Assembly: GCF_019801965.1 (NCBI RefSeq)
Contig: NZ_JAHVIA010000001.1
Coordinates: 558,001-622,000 of the forward strand
Origin: Salipiger bermudensis
Lineage (GTDB): Bacteria; Pseudomonadota; Alphaproteobacteria; Rhodobacterales; Rhodobacteraceae
DNA: 64,000 bases
Direction: 5' to 3'
A model generated the notes under the pieces. That model was not told the DNA's origin and did no database searches. It saw only the letters and a program-made list of their open reading frames with translations. Shown one piece after another: positions 28,607-36,418 of this stretch. Made by a program: the position numbers and the translations under genes. Position 1 is the first letter of the stretch, and each line of letters begins with the position of its first letter.

Positions 28607-29700
28607 CAGCCGTTCCTCCGCCGGGTCGCCAGGAAGATGCGTTCGAGCGGCATCCGCACCATGTTGTCGAGCGCCCCGGTGAACAGGATCACCAGCGCCT
28701 GGATCACGGTGATGAGCTCGCGCGGGATGTTGGTCCAGAGCGCCAGCTCGGCGCCGCCTTGGTAGAGGAAGCCGAAGAGCAGCGCCGCGAGGAAGATCCC
28801 CACCGGGTGCGAGCGGCCCATCAGCGCCACCGCGATACCGATGAAGCCGGCGCCTTCGGTCGCGTTCATCACCAGCCGCTCGGCCTCGCCCATGGTGGTG
28901 TTGAGCGCCATCATGCCGGCCAGGCCGCCCGAGATCAGCATCGCCACAATGGTGATGCGCACCGGCGAGATGCCGGCATAGCGCGCGGCGCTCTCGGAAT
29001 GGCCGAAGGCGCGGATCTCGTAGCCGAGCTTGGTGCGCCACATCAGGAACCAGAAGGCGACGCAGGCCAGCACCGCGAGGAAGAAGGTCACGTTGGCCGG
29101 CGAGCCGCGGAACAGCGGGTTCTCGGCGGTGGCGAAGATGTCCTGGAAGGTCGGCAACCGGGTCGCCTCGGGAAACTTGGCGGTGGCCGGGTCCATCGCG
29201 CCCTGCGGGCGCAGCACGTTGACCAGCACGTAGTTGAGCACCGCCGAGGCGATGAAGTTGAACATGATCGTGGTGATGACGATATGGCTGCCGCGCTTGG
29301 CCTGCAGGTAGGCCGGGATCAGCGCCCAGAGCGCCCCGAAGGCGCCGGCGGCCAGCGTCGCCACCAGCAGCCCGACGCTCCAGTGCGGGAACGGGATGAA
29401 CAGGCAGACCAGCGCCACGCCCAGACCACCGATCATCGCCTGCCCCTCGCCGCCGATGTTGAACATCTTGGCATGGAAGGCCACCGCGACGCAGAGCCCG
29501 GTGAAGATGAAATTGGTGGTGTAATAGAGCGTGTAGCCCCAGCCTGCGCTGCGCATCAGCGCTCCGTCGACCATCAGCCGGAAGGCGTCGACCGGGTTCT
29601 CGCCGATGGCGAGGATCACCAGCGCCGAGAGCGCGGCGGCGAGCAGGATCGAGATCAGGGGCACGAGCACCGCGTCGGCCCAGGCGGGCATCTTATCCAT
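28606..29700 (-). CDS. BMP-family ABC importer, permease 1
   Basis: A 364-residue inner-membrane permease with about nine helices; MFNIGGEGQAMIGGLGVALV and LGYEIRAFGHSESAARYAGI are the conserved substrate-path and coupling segments of the family (YufP type). It pairs with the overlapping second permease as a heterodimeric channel. It follows the ATPase gene after 107 bp, in which a dispersed repeat sits. Confidence 0.93.
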   Translation of the reverse strand: MDKMPAWADAVLVPLISILLAAALSALVILAIGENPVDAFRLMVDGALMRSAGWGYTLYYTTNFIFTGLCVAVAFHAKMFNIGGEGQAMIGGLGVALVCLFIPFPHWSVGLLVATLAAGAFGALWALIPAYLQAKRGSHIVITTIMFNFIASAVLNYVLVNVLRPQGAMDPATAKFPEATRLPTFQDIFATAENPLFRGSPANVTFFLAVLACVAFWFLMWRTKLGYEIRAFGHSESAARYAGISPVRITIVAMLISGGLAGMMALNTTMGEAERLVMNATEGAGFIGIAVALMGRSHPVGIFLAALLFGFLYQGGAELALWTNIPRELITVIQALVILFTGALDNMVRMPLERIFLATRRRNG

Positions 29701-29741
29701 TCGGGGCCTCTTGGTTCAGTGGCGCGCCCTGCGGGCGCGGG

Positions 29742-29774
29742 TGCCTCCGGCGGGAGTATTTGGGACGTAAAGAA
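29742..29774 (-). repeat. Dispersed 3'-end repeat, copy R3
   Basis: Read on the minus strand: CTTCTTTACGTCCCAAATAC followed by TCCCGCCGGAGGCA. The head resembles the tandem-repeat units at 34.5-34.9 kb and copy R4 at 49419-49452. It lies just after the importer ATPase gene, in that gene's orientation. Confidence 0.65.
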
Positions 29775-29807
29775 GCAGCGGTCGCTTCAAGGGGGGCGGC
29801 GGCGCGG

Positions 29808-31406
29808 TCAGTCATACTGCTCGGCCTCCCGGGCTTCCTTCTCGTGAAGCGAGGCATCGACCGCCTCGATCAGCGGCTTGTCGGGCATCTCGGTGACGCC
29901 GGCCATCAGCAGGCCAAGCTCGGTCTGGTCGGTCTCCGAGGGCAGGCGCTCGCCCATGATCTGACCGTCGAACATCACCGCGATGCGGTCGCTCAAAGAC
30001 AGGATCTCGTCGAGCTCGACCGAAACCAGCAGGATCGCCTTGCCCTTGTCGCGCAGGCGCACGATTTCCTGGTGGATGAACTCGATGGCGCCGATATCGA
30101 CGCCGCGGGTCGGCTGGCCGATCAGCAGGATGTCGGGGTCGCGCTCGATCTCGCGCGCCAGCACGATCTTCTGCTGGTTGCCGCCGGAGAAATTCTTGGC
30201 GGCGAGCTGCGGGTTCGGCGGGCGCACGTCGTAGCGGGTCATCTTGTCCTGCGCCTCCTCGCGGATCAGCGCGTTGTTCATCAGCATGCCCGACTGGTAG
30301 CGCGGGTCGCGGTGGTAGCCGAAGACGATGTTCTCCCACGCGGTATAGGGCATGATCAGCCCCTCGGTCTGCCGGTCCTCCGGCACGTGGGCGATGCCGC
30401 GGGCGCGACGCGACTGGCCGTCGGATTTCGCGCCGGTCAGGTCGATCTCGTCGCCGTTGACCAGCACCCGCCCGGTGGCGTCGGCATAGCCGCCCAGAAC
30501 CTCGAGCAGCTCGGACTGGCCGTTGCCGGCGACGCCCGCGATACCGAGGATCTCGCCGGCGCGGACCTCGAGCGAAACGCCCTTGAGGCGCTCGACGCCG
30601 TGGCTGTCCACATGGCGCAGGCTCTCGACCTGCAGCACCGGGGCGCCGACCTGGGCCGGGGCCTTGTCGACCCGCAGCAGCACCTTGCGGCCCACCATCA
30701 GCTCGGCCAGCTCCTCGGGCGAGGTCTCACTGGTCTTGACCGTGGCGGTCATCTCGCCGCGGCGCATCACCGAGACCGTGTCGGTGATCTCCATGATCTC
30801 GCGCAGCTTGTGGGTGATCAGGATGATCGTCTTGCCCTCGGCCCGGAGGTTGTCGAGGATCCGGAACAGGTGGTCGGCCTCGGCGGGCGTGAGCACGCCG
30901 GTGGGCTCGTCGAGGATCAGGATATCGGCCTGCCGGTAGAGCGCCTTGAGGATCTCGACGCGCTGCTGGTGGCCGACGCTGAGATTCTCGATCAGCTGCT
31001 CGGGATCGACCGAGAGCTCGTATTCCTCGGACAGCTGGCGCAGCACACCACGGGCGCGGGCCAGCGAGGCGTTGAGCATCGGCCCGTCCTCGGCGCCGAG
31101 GATGACGTTCTCGAGCACGGTGAAATTCTGCACCAGCTTGAAATGCTGGAACACCATGCCGATACCGGCGGAGATCGCCGCCTGGCTGTCGGTGATCTCG
31201 GTGCGCTGGCCGTTGATGAAGATCTCGCCGGCATCGGCCTTGTAGAAGCCGTAGAGGATCGACATCAGCGTCGATTTCCCGGCGCCGTTCTCGCCGATGA
31301 TGCCGTGGATCGTGCCCGGCATGACGCGGATCGAGATGTCCTTGTTGGCCTGGACGGGGCCGAAGGCCTTGGAGATGCCTTTCAGCTCGATGGCGGGGGC
31401 GGTCAT
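29808..31406 (-). CDS. BMP-family ABC importer, double ATP-binding subunit
   Basis: A 532-residue protein with two fused nucleotide-binding domains. Domain 1: Walker A GENGAGKST near residue 38, signature LSVGHQQR, Walker B LILDEPTGVLTP. Domain 2: a degenerate Walker A (GVAGNGQSE) and a good signature FSGGNQQK, the usual asymmetry of sugar and nucleoside importers. It energises the two permeases downstream. The binding-protein gene is upstream, separated by 130 bp with two hairpins, so ATPase and permeases are probably made in lower amount. Confidence 0.95.
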   Translation of the reverse strand: MTAPAIELKGISKAFGPVQANKDISIRVMPGTIHGIIGENGAGKSTLMSILYGFYKADAGEIFINGQRTEITDSQAAISAGIGMVFQHFKLVQNFTVLENVILGAEDGPMLNASLARARGVLRQLSEEYELSVDPEQLIENLSVGHQQRVEILKALYRQADILILDEPTGVLTPAEADHLFRILDNLRAEGKTIILITHKLREIMEITDTVSVMRRGEMTATVKTSETSPEELAELMVGRKVLLRVDKAPAQVGAPVLQVESLRHVDSHGVERLKGVSLEVRAGEILGIAGVAGNGQSELLEVLGGYADATGRVLVNGDEIDLTGAKSDGQSRRARGIAHVPEDRQTEGLIMPYTAWENIVFGYHRDPRYQSGMLMNNALIREEAQDKMTRYDVRPPNPQLAAKNFSGGNQQKIVLAREIERDPDILLIGQPTRGVDIGAIEFIHQEIVRLRDKGKAILLVSVELDEILSLSDRIAVMFDGQIMGERLPSETDQTELGLLMAGVTEMPDKPLIEAVDASLHEKEAREAEQYD

Positions 31407-31436
31407 GGCAAATTCCCGGGTCGTATCTGGAAACGC

Positions 31437-31492
31437 GGCTCCTCCGCCCGTGCGGGCGTCATCGCGAGGACGCCTGCAAGGGCGGAGGAGCC
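31437..31492 (-). repeat. Long GC-rich hairpin between binding-protein and ATPase genes
   Basis: Arms of about 24 bp (GGCTCCTCCGCCC... against ...GGGCGGAGGAGCC, two mismatches) with a loop near ATCGCGA. The left arm and its extension match 49333-49360 at 26 of 28 bases, so this is a dispersed element. As RNA it would protect the upstream binding-protein message or terminate partially. Confidence 0.7.
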
Positions 31493-31507
31493 GGCCCTGT
31501 TTGGGGA

Positions 31508-31530
31508 GCGGGCCGGAATCACCGGCCCGC
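31508..31530 (-). terminator. Perfect 9-bp hairpin after BMP binding-protein gene
   Basis: GCGGGCCGG and CCGGCCCGC around AATCA, 6 bp after the stop of the binding-protein gene. No T-run follows on the minus strand, so an mRNA 3'-stabiliser or attenuator is more likely than a full terminator. Confidence 0.6.
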
Positions 31531-31536
31531 CATGTC

Positions 31537-32541
31537 TCAGAAGTTCAGCACGGGGCAGCTGTCATCGGAGGAGTAGTCATGCACGGCGATCTCGCCCGCA
31601 ATGATCTGCTCGCGCGCCGCATCGACCGCCGCCTTCATCTCCTCGGAAACCAGCGCCTCGTTGTTCTCGTCCAGCGCGTAGCCGACGCCGTTCTCGGCCA
31701 GGCCCAGCACCATCACGCCGGTCTCGAGATCAGCGCCCGCACTCATCGCTTCCTGCACCGCCACGTCGACGCGCTTGAGCATCGAGGTCAGGACCTTGCC
31801 CGGGTGCAGGTGGTTCTGGTTGCTGTCGACGCCGACCGAGAGGATGCCCTCGTCGGCCGCGGTCTGCAGCACGCCGAGACCGGTGCCACCGGCGGCGGCA
31901 TAGATCACGTCGGCGCCCTGGCTGACCTGCGCCTTGGCGAGCTCGGAGCCCTTCACCGGGTCGTTCCAGGCCGCCGGGGTGGTGCCGGTCATGTTGGCAA
32001 TCACGGTGGCGTCGGGGTTCGCGGCCATCACGCCCTGGGCATAGCCGCAGGCAAACTTGCGGATCAGCGGCACGTCCATGCCGCCCACGAAGCCCACGGT
32101 GCCGCTCTCGGAGGCCATCGCCGCCATCATGCCGACGAGATACGAGCCCTCGTGCTCGGAAAAGAGGATCGAGAGCACGTTCGGATGCTCGTCGGGGTTC
32201 ACGAAGCCGTCGATGGTGACGAACTTGGTGTCCGGGTAATCCGCCGCCACCGAGGCGATCGGGGTCGACATGGAGAAGCCGGTGGTGACCACCGGGTTGA
32301 AGCCGGCCTCGGCGAAGCGGCGCAGGGCCTGCTCGCGCTGCGCTTCCGACTGCAGCTCGATGTCGCGATAGGCACCTCCGGTCTCGGCGGCATAGGCCTC
32401 GGCGCCATTATACGCGGCCTCGTTGAAGCTCTTGTCGAATTTCCCGCCAAGGTCGTAGACCAGCGCCGGATCGGCCAGCGCGGCACCTGCGGTCAGCGCC
32501 AGCGCGGCGCTCGCGCCGAGGAATTTGGTCATCAGGGTCAT
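31537..32541 (-). CDS. BMP-family substrate-binding protein of ABC importer
   Basis: A 334-residue periplasmic binding protein (Bmp/PnrA family; nucleosides or purines). The N-terminal signal peptide is about residues 1-23 (GAALA) with no lipobox. Conserved segments: DLGGKFDKSFNEAAYNGAE, DTKFVTIDGFV, EGSYLVGMMAAMASESG, GGMDVPLIRKF. First gene of an importer operon with ATPase and two permeases downstream. A GGGAG box and a sigma-70-like promoter lie upstream. The ligand within the purine-nucleoside group is not certain. Confidence 0.94.
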   Translation of the reverse strand: MTLMTKFLGASAALALTAGAALADPALVYDLGGKFDKSFNEAAYNGAEAYAAETGGAYRDIELQSEAQREQALRRFAEAGFNPVVTTGFSMSTPIASVAADYPDTKFVTIDGFVNPDEHPNVLSILFSEHEGSYLVGMMAAMASESGTVGFVGGMDVPLIRKFACGYAQGVMAANPDATVIANMTGTTPAAWNDPVKGSELAKAQVSQGADVIYAAAGGTGLGVLQTAADEGILSVGVDSNQNHLHPGKVLTSMLKRVDVAVQEAMSAGADLETGVMVLGLAENGVGYALDENNEALVSEEMKAAVDAAREQIIAGEIAVHDYSSDDSCPVLNF

Positions 32542-32616
32542 ATGTTGCTCCCAGGTGGTGGTGGCGGCGCGAACACGCGCACCGCTCTTATGCCTGATCC
32601 GTGCAGATCATGGTTG

Positions 32617-32646
32617 ATTTAAGGCTTTGAGAAGCAACAGGGTCAA
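32617..32646 (-). promoter_or_regulatory. Likely sigma-70 promoter of the BMP importer operon
   Basis: On the minus strand: TTGACC (-35), 18-bp spacer, TTAAAT (-10). Downstream, TGATC-TGCACG-GATCA (32610-32595) is a 5-bp inverted repeat that could be an operator. Confidence 0.45.
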
Positions 32647-32691
32647 CCGGATTCTGCACCGGGTGACGCGGCGATTTCCGCCCTGCGGGCG

Positions 32692-33111
32692 CTAACCTCG
32701 GGTCAGCGCCTTCGTCATGAGCAGCGCGTCGTCGCGGCTGCCGTCGGCGCGCCGGTAATAGCCCTTGCGGCGGCCGCTCTCGACATAGCCGCAGACGACG
32801 TAAAGCCCTCGCGCCGGGGCATTTTCCGCCGCAACCTCGAGAAAGACCGAAACCGCGCCGCGCCCGATGGCATCCTGCTCGAAGGCGGCAAGCGCCGCCC
32901 GGCCCCGGCCCTGTCTTTGGCCATCAGGATCGCTGGCAAGCGCCAAGATCTCGGCCTCGTCGGCGATCACCCGCCCGAGCACGAAAGCGCCATCGACCGT
33001 TGTCAGCAAGGCGGTGGGGTGATCCAGCGTCGCGGCGAAATCAGCCTCCGACCACGGCTGCATGTGGCGATAGGCCCGCGCCGCCAGCGCGGAGAGCTCG
33101 GCCGGGCTCAC
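32692..33111 (-). CDS. rimI: Ribosomal-protein-alanine N-acetyltransferase
   Basis: A 139-residue GNAT acetyltransferase. The acetyl-CoA loop region reads DPDGQRQGRGRAALAAFE, and FLEVAAENAPARGLYVVCGY is the RimI-type C-terminal motif. It starts with GTG inside the tsaB stop (GTGA overlap), the classical tsaB-rimI pairing. In E. coli RimI acetylates ribosomal protein S18; the pairing with tsaB is conserved widely and supports the name. Confidence 0.88.
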   Translation of the reverse strand: MSPAELSALAARAYRHMQPWSEADFAATLDHPTALLTTVDGAFVLGRVIADEAEILALASDPDGQRQGRGRAALAAFEQDAIGRGAVSVFLEVAAENAPARGLYVVCGYVESGRRKGYYRRADGSRDDALLMTKALTRG

Positions 33112-33731
33112 GGCAGGATCGCCGGCGGCGCCTCGCGCGAGGGCGCCGCATCGGCCGGGCGCACATAGACCGGGCTCGGCCTTGCCAGATCCGCGTCACG
33201 GAAGCGCTCGCCGGCCACCCGCGCCACGCCCTCGACGAGGCTCTGGGCCGGGCGCGCGAACGGCAGCGAGTGGCTCAGAACCGGCATCCCGCCCAGCTCG
33301 CCCGAGATCGCCTCGCCATCCGGAAGCGACAGCACCGGCCCGGCGCCATCCGCCGCGAAGCGCTGCGCGTAGGACATCCGGCGCGAGCCGAACACCGCCG
33401 CCGCGACCGGGCGCGTCGCGCCCCAGACCGTCGCCTCCGGCGCCGTCACGCCCACCGCGGGAATACCGAGCGACAGCGCCAGCCCGCGGGCCGTCGCCAC
33501 AGAGATGCGGATGCCGGTGAAGTTGCCGGGCCCGGTGCAGACCCCGAGCGCATCGAGATCGCGCCAGCCCAGGCCAGCCTCCGCCAGCATCTCCTCGAGC
33601 ATCGGCACCAGCCGTTCCGCCTGACCGCGCGCCATCTCCTCCTGCCGCAGACACAGCACCTCCGCCCCGCGCAGCAGGCAGGCCGCGACGCTGGCAGAGG
33701 AGGTGTCGAAGGCGAGGATGGTGTCGGTCAT
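33108..33731 (-). CDS. tsaB: tRNA t6A37 threonylcarbamoyladenosine synthesis protein TsaB
   Basis: TsaB is the inactive ASKHA-fold partner of TsaD in making t6A37 on tRNAs that read ANN codons. 207 residues, normal for the family. ILAFDTSSASVAACLL is the N-terminal strand pair; LDALGVCTGPGNFTGIRISVATARGLA is the diagnostic block. Translationally coupled to rimI and 58 bp downstream of the Nfu-type gene, so the three form an operon under an Irr-type operator. Confidence 0.95.
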   Translation of the reverse strand: MTDTILAFDTSSASVAACLLRGAEVLCLRQEEMARGQAERLVPMLEEMLAEAGLGWRDLDALGVCTGPGNFTGIRISVATARGLALSLGIPAVGVTAPEATVWGATRPVAAAVFGSRRMSYAQRFAADGAGPVLSLPDGEAISGELGGMPVLSHSLPFARPAQSLVEGVARVAGERFRDADLARPSPVYVRPADAAPSREAPPAILP

Positions 33732-33789
33732 GCGGGTGTGTGCCCGGACCTCTCCGCCCGGGTCTCGAGGCCGGTGTCGCGCGCCGCCG

Positions 33790-34350
33790 TCAGACGGCGA
33801 CCGGGCGCACCTCGGTCACTTCGGGGATGTAATGGCGCAGCAGGTTCTCGATACCCATCTTGAGGGTCAGGGTCGAGGACGGGCAGCCGGCGCAGGCGCC
33901 CTGCATGTGCAGGTAGACGACCCCGCGCTCGAAGCCGTGGAAGGTGATGTCGCCGCCATCCTGCGCCACCGCCGGGCGCACCCGGCTGTCGAGCAGCTCC
34001 TTGATCTGGCCGACGATCTCCTCGTCCTCGCCCTCGAAGGCGGCATGGCCCGAGGCCCCGCCCTCGCCCGCCATCACCGGCTCGCCGGACTGGAAATGCT
34101 CCATGATCGCGCCAAGCACGGCGGGCTTCACGTGATCCCAGTCGGCACCGTCGGCCTTGGTCACGGTGACGAAATCCGAGCCCAGGAAGACGCCGGTCAC
34201 ACCGGTCACGCCGAACAGGCGCTTGGCCAGCGGCGAGGCGTCGGCGCCCTCGGCGCTCGGGAAGTCGGCGGTGCCTGCGCCCAGAACCGTCTGGCCGGGC
34301 AGGAACTTCAGCGTCGCGGGGTTCGGGGTGGATTCGGTCTGAATGAACAT
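33790..34350 (-). CDS. Nfu-type iron-sulfur cluster carrier/scaffold (NifU family)
   Basis: A 186-residue protein with an N-terminal Nfu_N domain (MFIQTESTPNPATLKFLPG) and a C-terminal NifU-like domain with Cys153 and Cys156 in GACAGCPSSTLTLKMGIE, which bind a [4Fe-4S] cluster between two monomers. It delivers clusters to apo-proteins. It is preceded by a promoter with an Irr (ICE) box, fitting iron control of Fe-S assembly. It leads the operon with tsaB and rimI. Confidence 0.94.
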   Translation of the reverse strand: MFIQTESTPNPATLKFLPGQTVLGAGTADFPSAEGADASPLAKRLFGVTGVTGVFLGSDFVTVTKADGADWDHVKPAVLGAIMEHFQSGEPVMAGEGGASGHAAFEGEDEEIVGQIKELLDSRVRPAVAQDGGDITFHGFERGVVYLHMQGACAGCPSSTLTLKMGIENLLRHYIPEVTEVRPVAV

Positions 34351-34379
34351 CTCAAGGGTACCTTTCTCCGGGCCCCTCC

Positions 34380-34408
34380 TATATGCGCCTCCGGCGCCGA
34401 AGCGTCAA
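34380..34408 (-). promoter_or_regulatory. Promoter of the nfu-tsaB-rimI operon
   Basis: On the minus strand TTGACG (34408-34403), 17-bp spacer, CATATA (34385-34380). It abuts the Irr-type box on its upstream side, and the nfu start codon is 30 bp downstream. Confidence 0.5.
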
Positions 34409-34410
34409 GG

Positions 34411-34426
34411 TTTAGAACCATTCTAA
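34411..34426. promoter_or_regulatory. Irr (ICE) box upstream of nfu
   Basis: TTTAGAA-CCA-TTCTAAG: perfect 6-3-6 dyad TTAGAA/TTCTAA, matching 13 of 14 defined bases of the alphaproteobacterial Irr consensus TTTAGAA-N3-TTCTAAA. It lies just upstream of the -35 element, about 61 bp from the nfu start. Confidence 0.75.
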
Positions 34427-34489
34427 GCAACAGCGCCTCGGAGTCGACAGAAAATGACATTCTACACCGAACTGCCCCCAGACGGCCCC

Positions 34490-34920
34490 TACCCCCGCAG
34501 CCCACGCCCCCTGCTTCTCTACGTTCCTAAATACTCACATCCCGACGCCAGCCACCCAGCGCAACGCCCAGATGATGCCCCAGCGCCCGCCTCAAGCAGC
34601 CCCGCGCCGCGACAGTTTCGAACCCGACAGATCCTCCACCCCCGCCCGGTCCGCAGCCCGAGCTTACCCGCCCGCAACCCACGCTCCCTGCTTCTCTACG
34701 TTCCTAAATACTCACATCCCGACGCCAACCACCCAGCGCAACGCCCAGATGATGCCCCAGCGCCCGCCTCAAGCAGCCCCGCGCCGCGACAGTTTCGAAC
34801 CCGACAGATCCTCCGCCCCCGCCCGGTCCACAGCCCGAGCTGACCCGCACGCAGCTCACGCCCCTGCTTCTCTACGTCGCTAAATACTCACATCCCGAAG
34901 CCAACCACCCGGCGCAGCGC
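34490..34920 (+). repeat. 176-177-bp tandem repeat, about 2.4 copies
   Basis: Units begin CTGCTTCTCTACGT at 34511, 34688 and 34864 (spacing 177 and 176 bp). The first two full units differ at only a few positions; the third is cut by the end of the universal-stress-protein gene, and a partial tail precedes the first. Each head (CTTCTCTACGTTCCTAAATA) resembles dispersed copies R1-R4. Together with 34427-34489 it fills the gene-free stretch before nfu; I see no gene in it. Confidence 0.88.
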
Positions 34921-35376
34921 TCAGGTGATGTCCTCGAGCCGCTCCTTGGAGAGCTCCCCCGGCACGATGGTGACCGGGATCGGCAGGCTGCCGGAACTGC
35001 GGCTGAGCTGGCTCACCAGCGGGCCGGGCCCCTTCTTGCCGGAGGCCGCGCCCAGCACCAGCACGCCGATCGCGTCGTCGGCGCGGACCTGGTCGAGGAT
35101 CTCGCTGACCACGTCGCCCTCGCGGATCACCAGCTCGGGATCGACGTCATGCCGGTCGCGCATCCACTTGGCGAAGACCTCGTAATGGGCGTGGATGCGC
35201 TCCCGCGCCTCCTCGCGCATCAGGTCGCCGACGCCGATCCAGTGGTTGAACTCGTCCGGCGGGATGACCGACAGGATGGTCACGCCGCCCTTGGTCTTCT
35301 CGGCCCGCATGGCGGCGAAGCGCATGGCGTTCAGGCATTCGCGGCTGTCATCCAGAATGACGAGAAACTTGCGCAT
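34921..35376 (-). CDS. Universal stress protein (UspA family)
   Basis: A 151-residue single Usp domain. MRKFLVILDDSRECLNAMRFA is the first strand and ATP-loop Asp; VLVLGAASGKKGPGPLVSQL is the G-2x-G-9x-G(S/T)-like nucleotide loop, with LPIPVTIVPG as the last strand. It probably binds ATP. It stands alone, with the 177-bp tandem repeat reaching into the bases after its stop codon. Confidence 0.9.
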   Translation of the reverse strand: MRKFLVILDDSRECLNAMRFAAMRAEKTKGGVTILSVIPPDEFNHWIGVGDLMREEARERIHAHYEVFAKWMRDRHDVDPELVIREGDVVSEILDQVRADDAIGVLVLGAASGKKGPGPLVSQLSRSSGSLPIPVTIVPGELSKERLEDIT

Positions 35377-35455
35377 CTTGGCTCTCCCTTGCCGCGATCA
35401 TGGGGCAGCGTTCGAGCCTTGGCAACGGGCCATCTGCGCGCCGCCCTGCGGCGGA

Positions 35456-36319
35456 TCAGCCGGTGGTCGCGGCCCAGTCCCAGTAAAGCTCGCGGACCCG
35501 GCGGGTGACCGGGCCGACCTGGTAGGAGACCTCCTCGAACGCCGTCACCGGGGTGACCTTGTTCATGTTGCCCGACAGGAAGACCTCGTCGGCGGCCTCG
35601 AAATCGGCGAAGCTCAGAACCGCCTCGTGCACCTCCATGCCATCGGCGCGCATGTTGGCGATATGCCGTGCCCGGGTGATGCCCGACAGGAAGGTGCCGT
35701 TGGCGATCGGGGTGAAGGTGACCCCGTCCTTGACCATGAAGACATTGGCTGTGGCGCTCTCGGCGACGTTGCCCATGGCGTCGGCCACCAGCGCGTTGCC
35801 GAAGCCGCGGGCGTGGACCTCGGCCAGCATTCTTGCGTTGTTTGGATAAAGGCAGCCCGCCTTGGCATTGACCACCGCATCCTCCATCACCGGGCGTCGG
35901 AAGCGGGTGCGGCCGAGCGTCGTGGCGGCGCTTTCGGGGGCCATCGGGATCTCTTCGAGGCAGATGGCGAAGCCGGTCTGCTCCTGCGAGGGCACGATGG
36001 CGGTCTTGTCGCCGCCGATGCCCCAGTACATCGGGCGAATATAGACCGCCGCGCCCTCGGCATAGGCGCCGAGCCCTTCCCAGATGATCTGCACCATCTC
36101 CTCGGTGGTGACCGTGGGGCGCAGCATCAGCGCCTCGGCGGAGCGGTTGACCCGGGCGCAATGGGCCCAGAGATCCGGCGCCAGCCCGTTGACGAAGCGG
36201 GCCCCGTCGAACACCGTGCTGCCGAGCCACGACCCGTGGTCGGCGGCGCGCATCACCGAGACGTCGCCCTCGTGCCAGGTGCCCTGGAAATAGGTCCGGA
36301 TGTTCTTGCCGACTGCCAT
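35456..36319 (-). CDS. Branched-chain amino acid aminotransferase (class IV)
   Basis: A 287-residue PLP enzyme of fold type IV (IlvE/DAAT). VFDGARFVNGLAPDLWAH is the conserved N-terminal block; Lys in VVNAKAGCLYPNNARML is the Schiff-base lysine; TFLSGITRARHI is the phosphate-binding loop. It transfers amino groups between Leu/Ile/Val and 2-oxoglutarate. The ATG (MAVGKNI) with AAGGGGG upstream is preferred to a start ten codons earlier. D-amino acid transaminase or ADC lyase activity cannot be ruled out. Confidence 0.87.
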   Translation of the reverse strand: MAVGKNIRTYFQGTWHEGDVSVMRAADHGSWLGSTVFDGARFVNGLAPDLWAHCARVNRSAEALMLRPTVTTEEMVQIIWEGLGAYAEGAAVYIRPMYWGIGGDKTAIVPSQEQTGFAICLEEIPMAPESAATTLGRTRFRRPVMEDAVVNAKAGCLYPNNARMLAEVHARGFGNALVADAMGNVAESATANVFMVKDGVTFTPIANGTFLSGITRARHIANMRADGMEVHEAVLSFADFEAADEVFLSGNMNKVTPVTAFEEVSYQVGPVTRRVRELYWDWAATTG

Positions 36320-36418
36320 GCGCCTGCCCCCTTCAAATTGCGCCGCCAACCTAGGGCCGGGCGCAGGCGAGGTCCAGTGCGCGGCGCAGCAATTCGGGCC
36401 GCGCCGGCGCGGGGGCGC

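Noticed and set aside
34610-34640. TTTCGAACCC resembling a tRNA T-arm on the reverse strand within each repeat unit
   Set aside because: No acceptor stem, D-arm or anticodon arm can be drawn around it.
34454-34883. Overlapping small Pro/Ala/Arg-rich frames in the tandem repeat
   Set aside because: They exist because the repeat lacks stops in some frames; no Shine-Dalgarno box and composition follows the repeat, not a protein.
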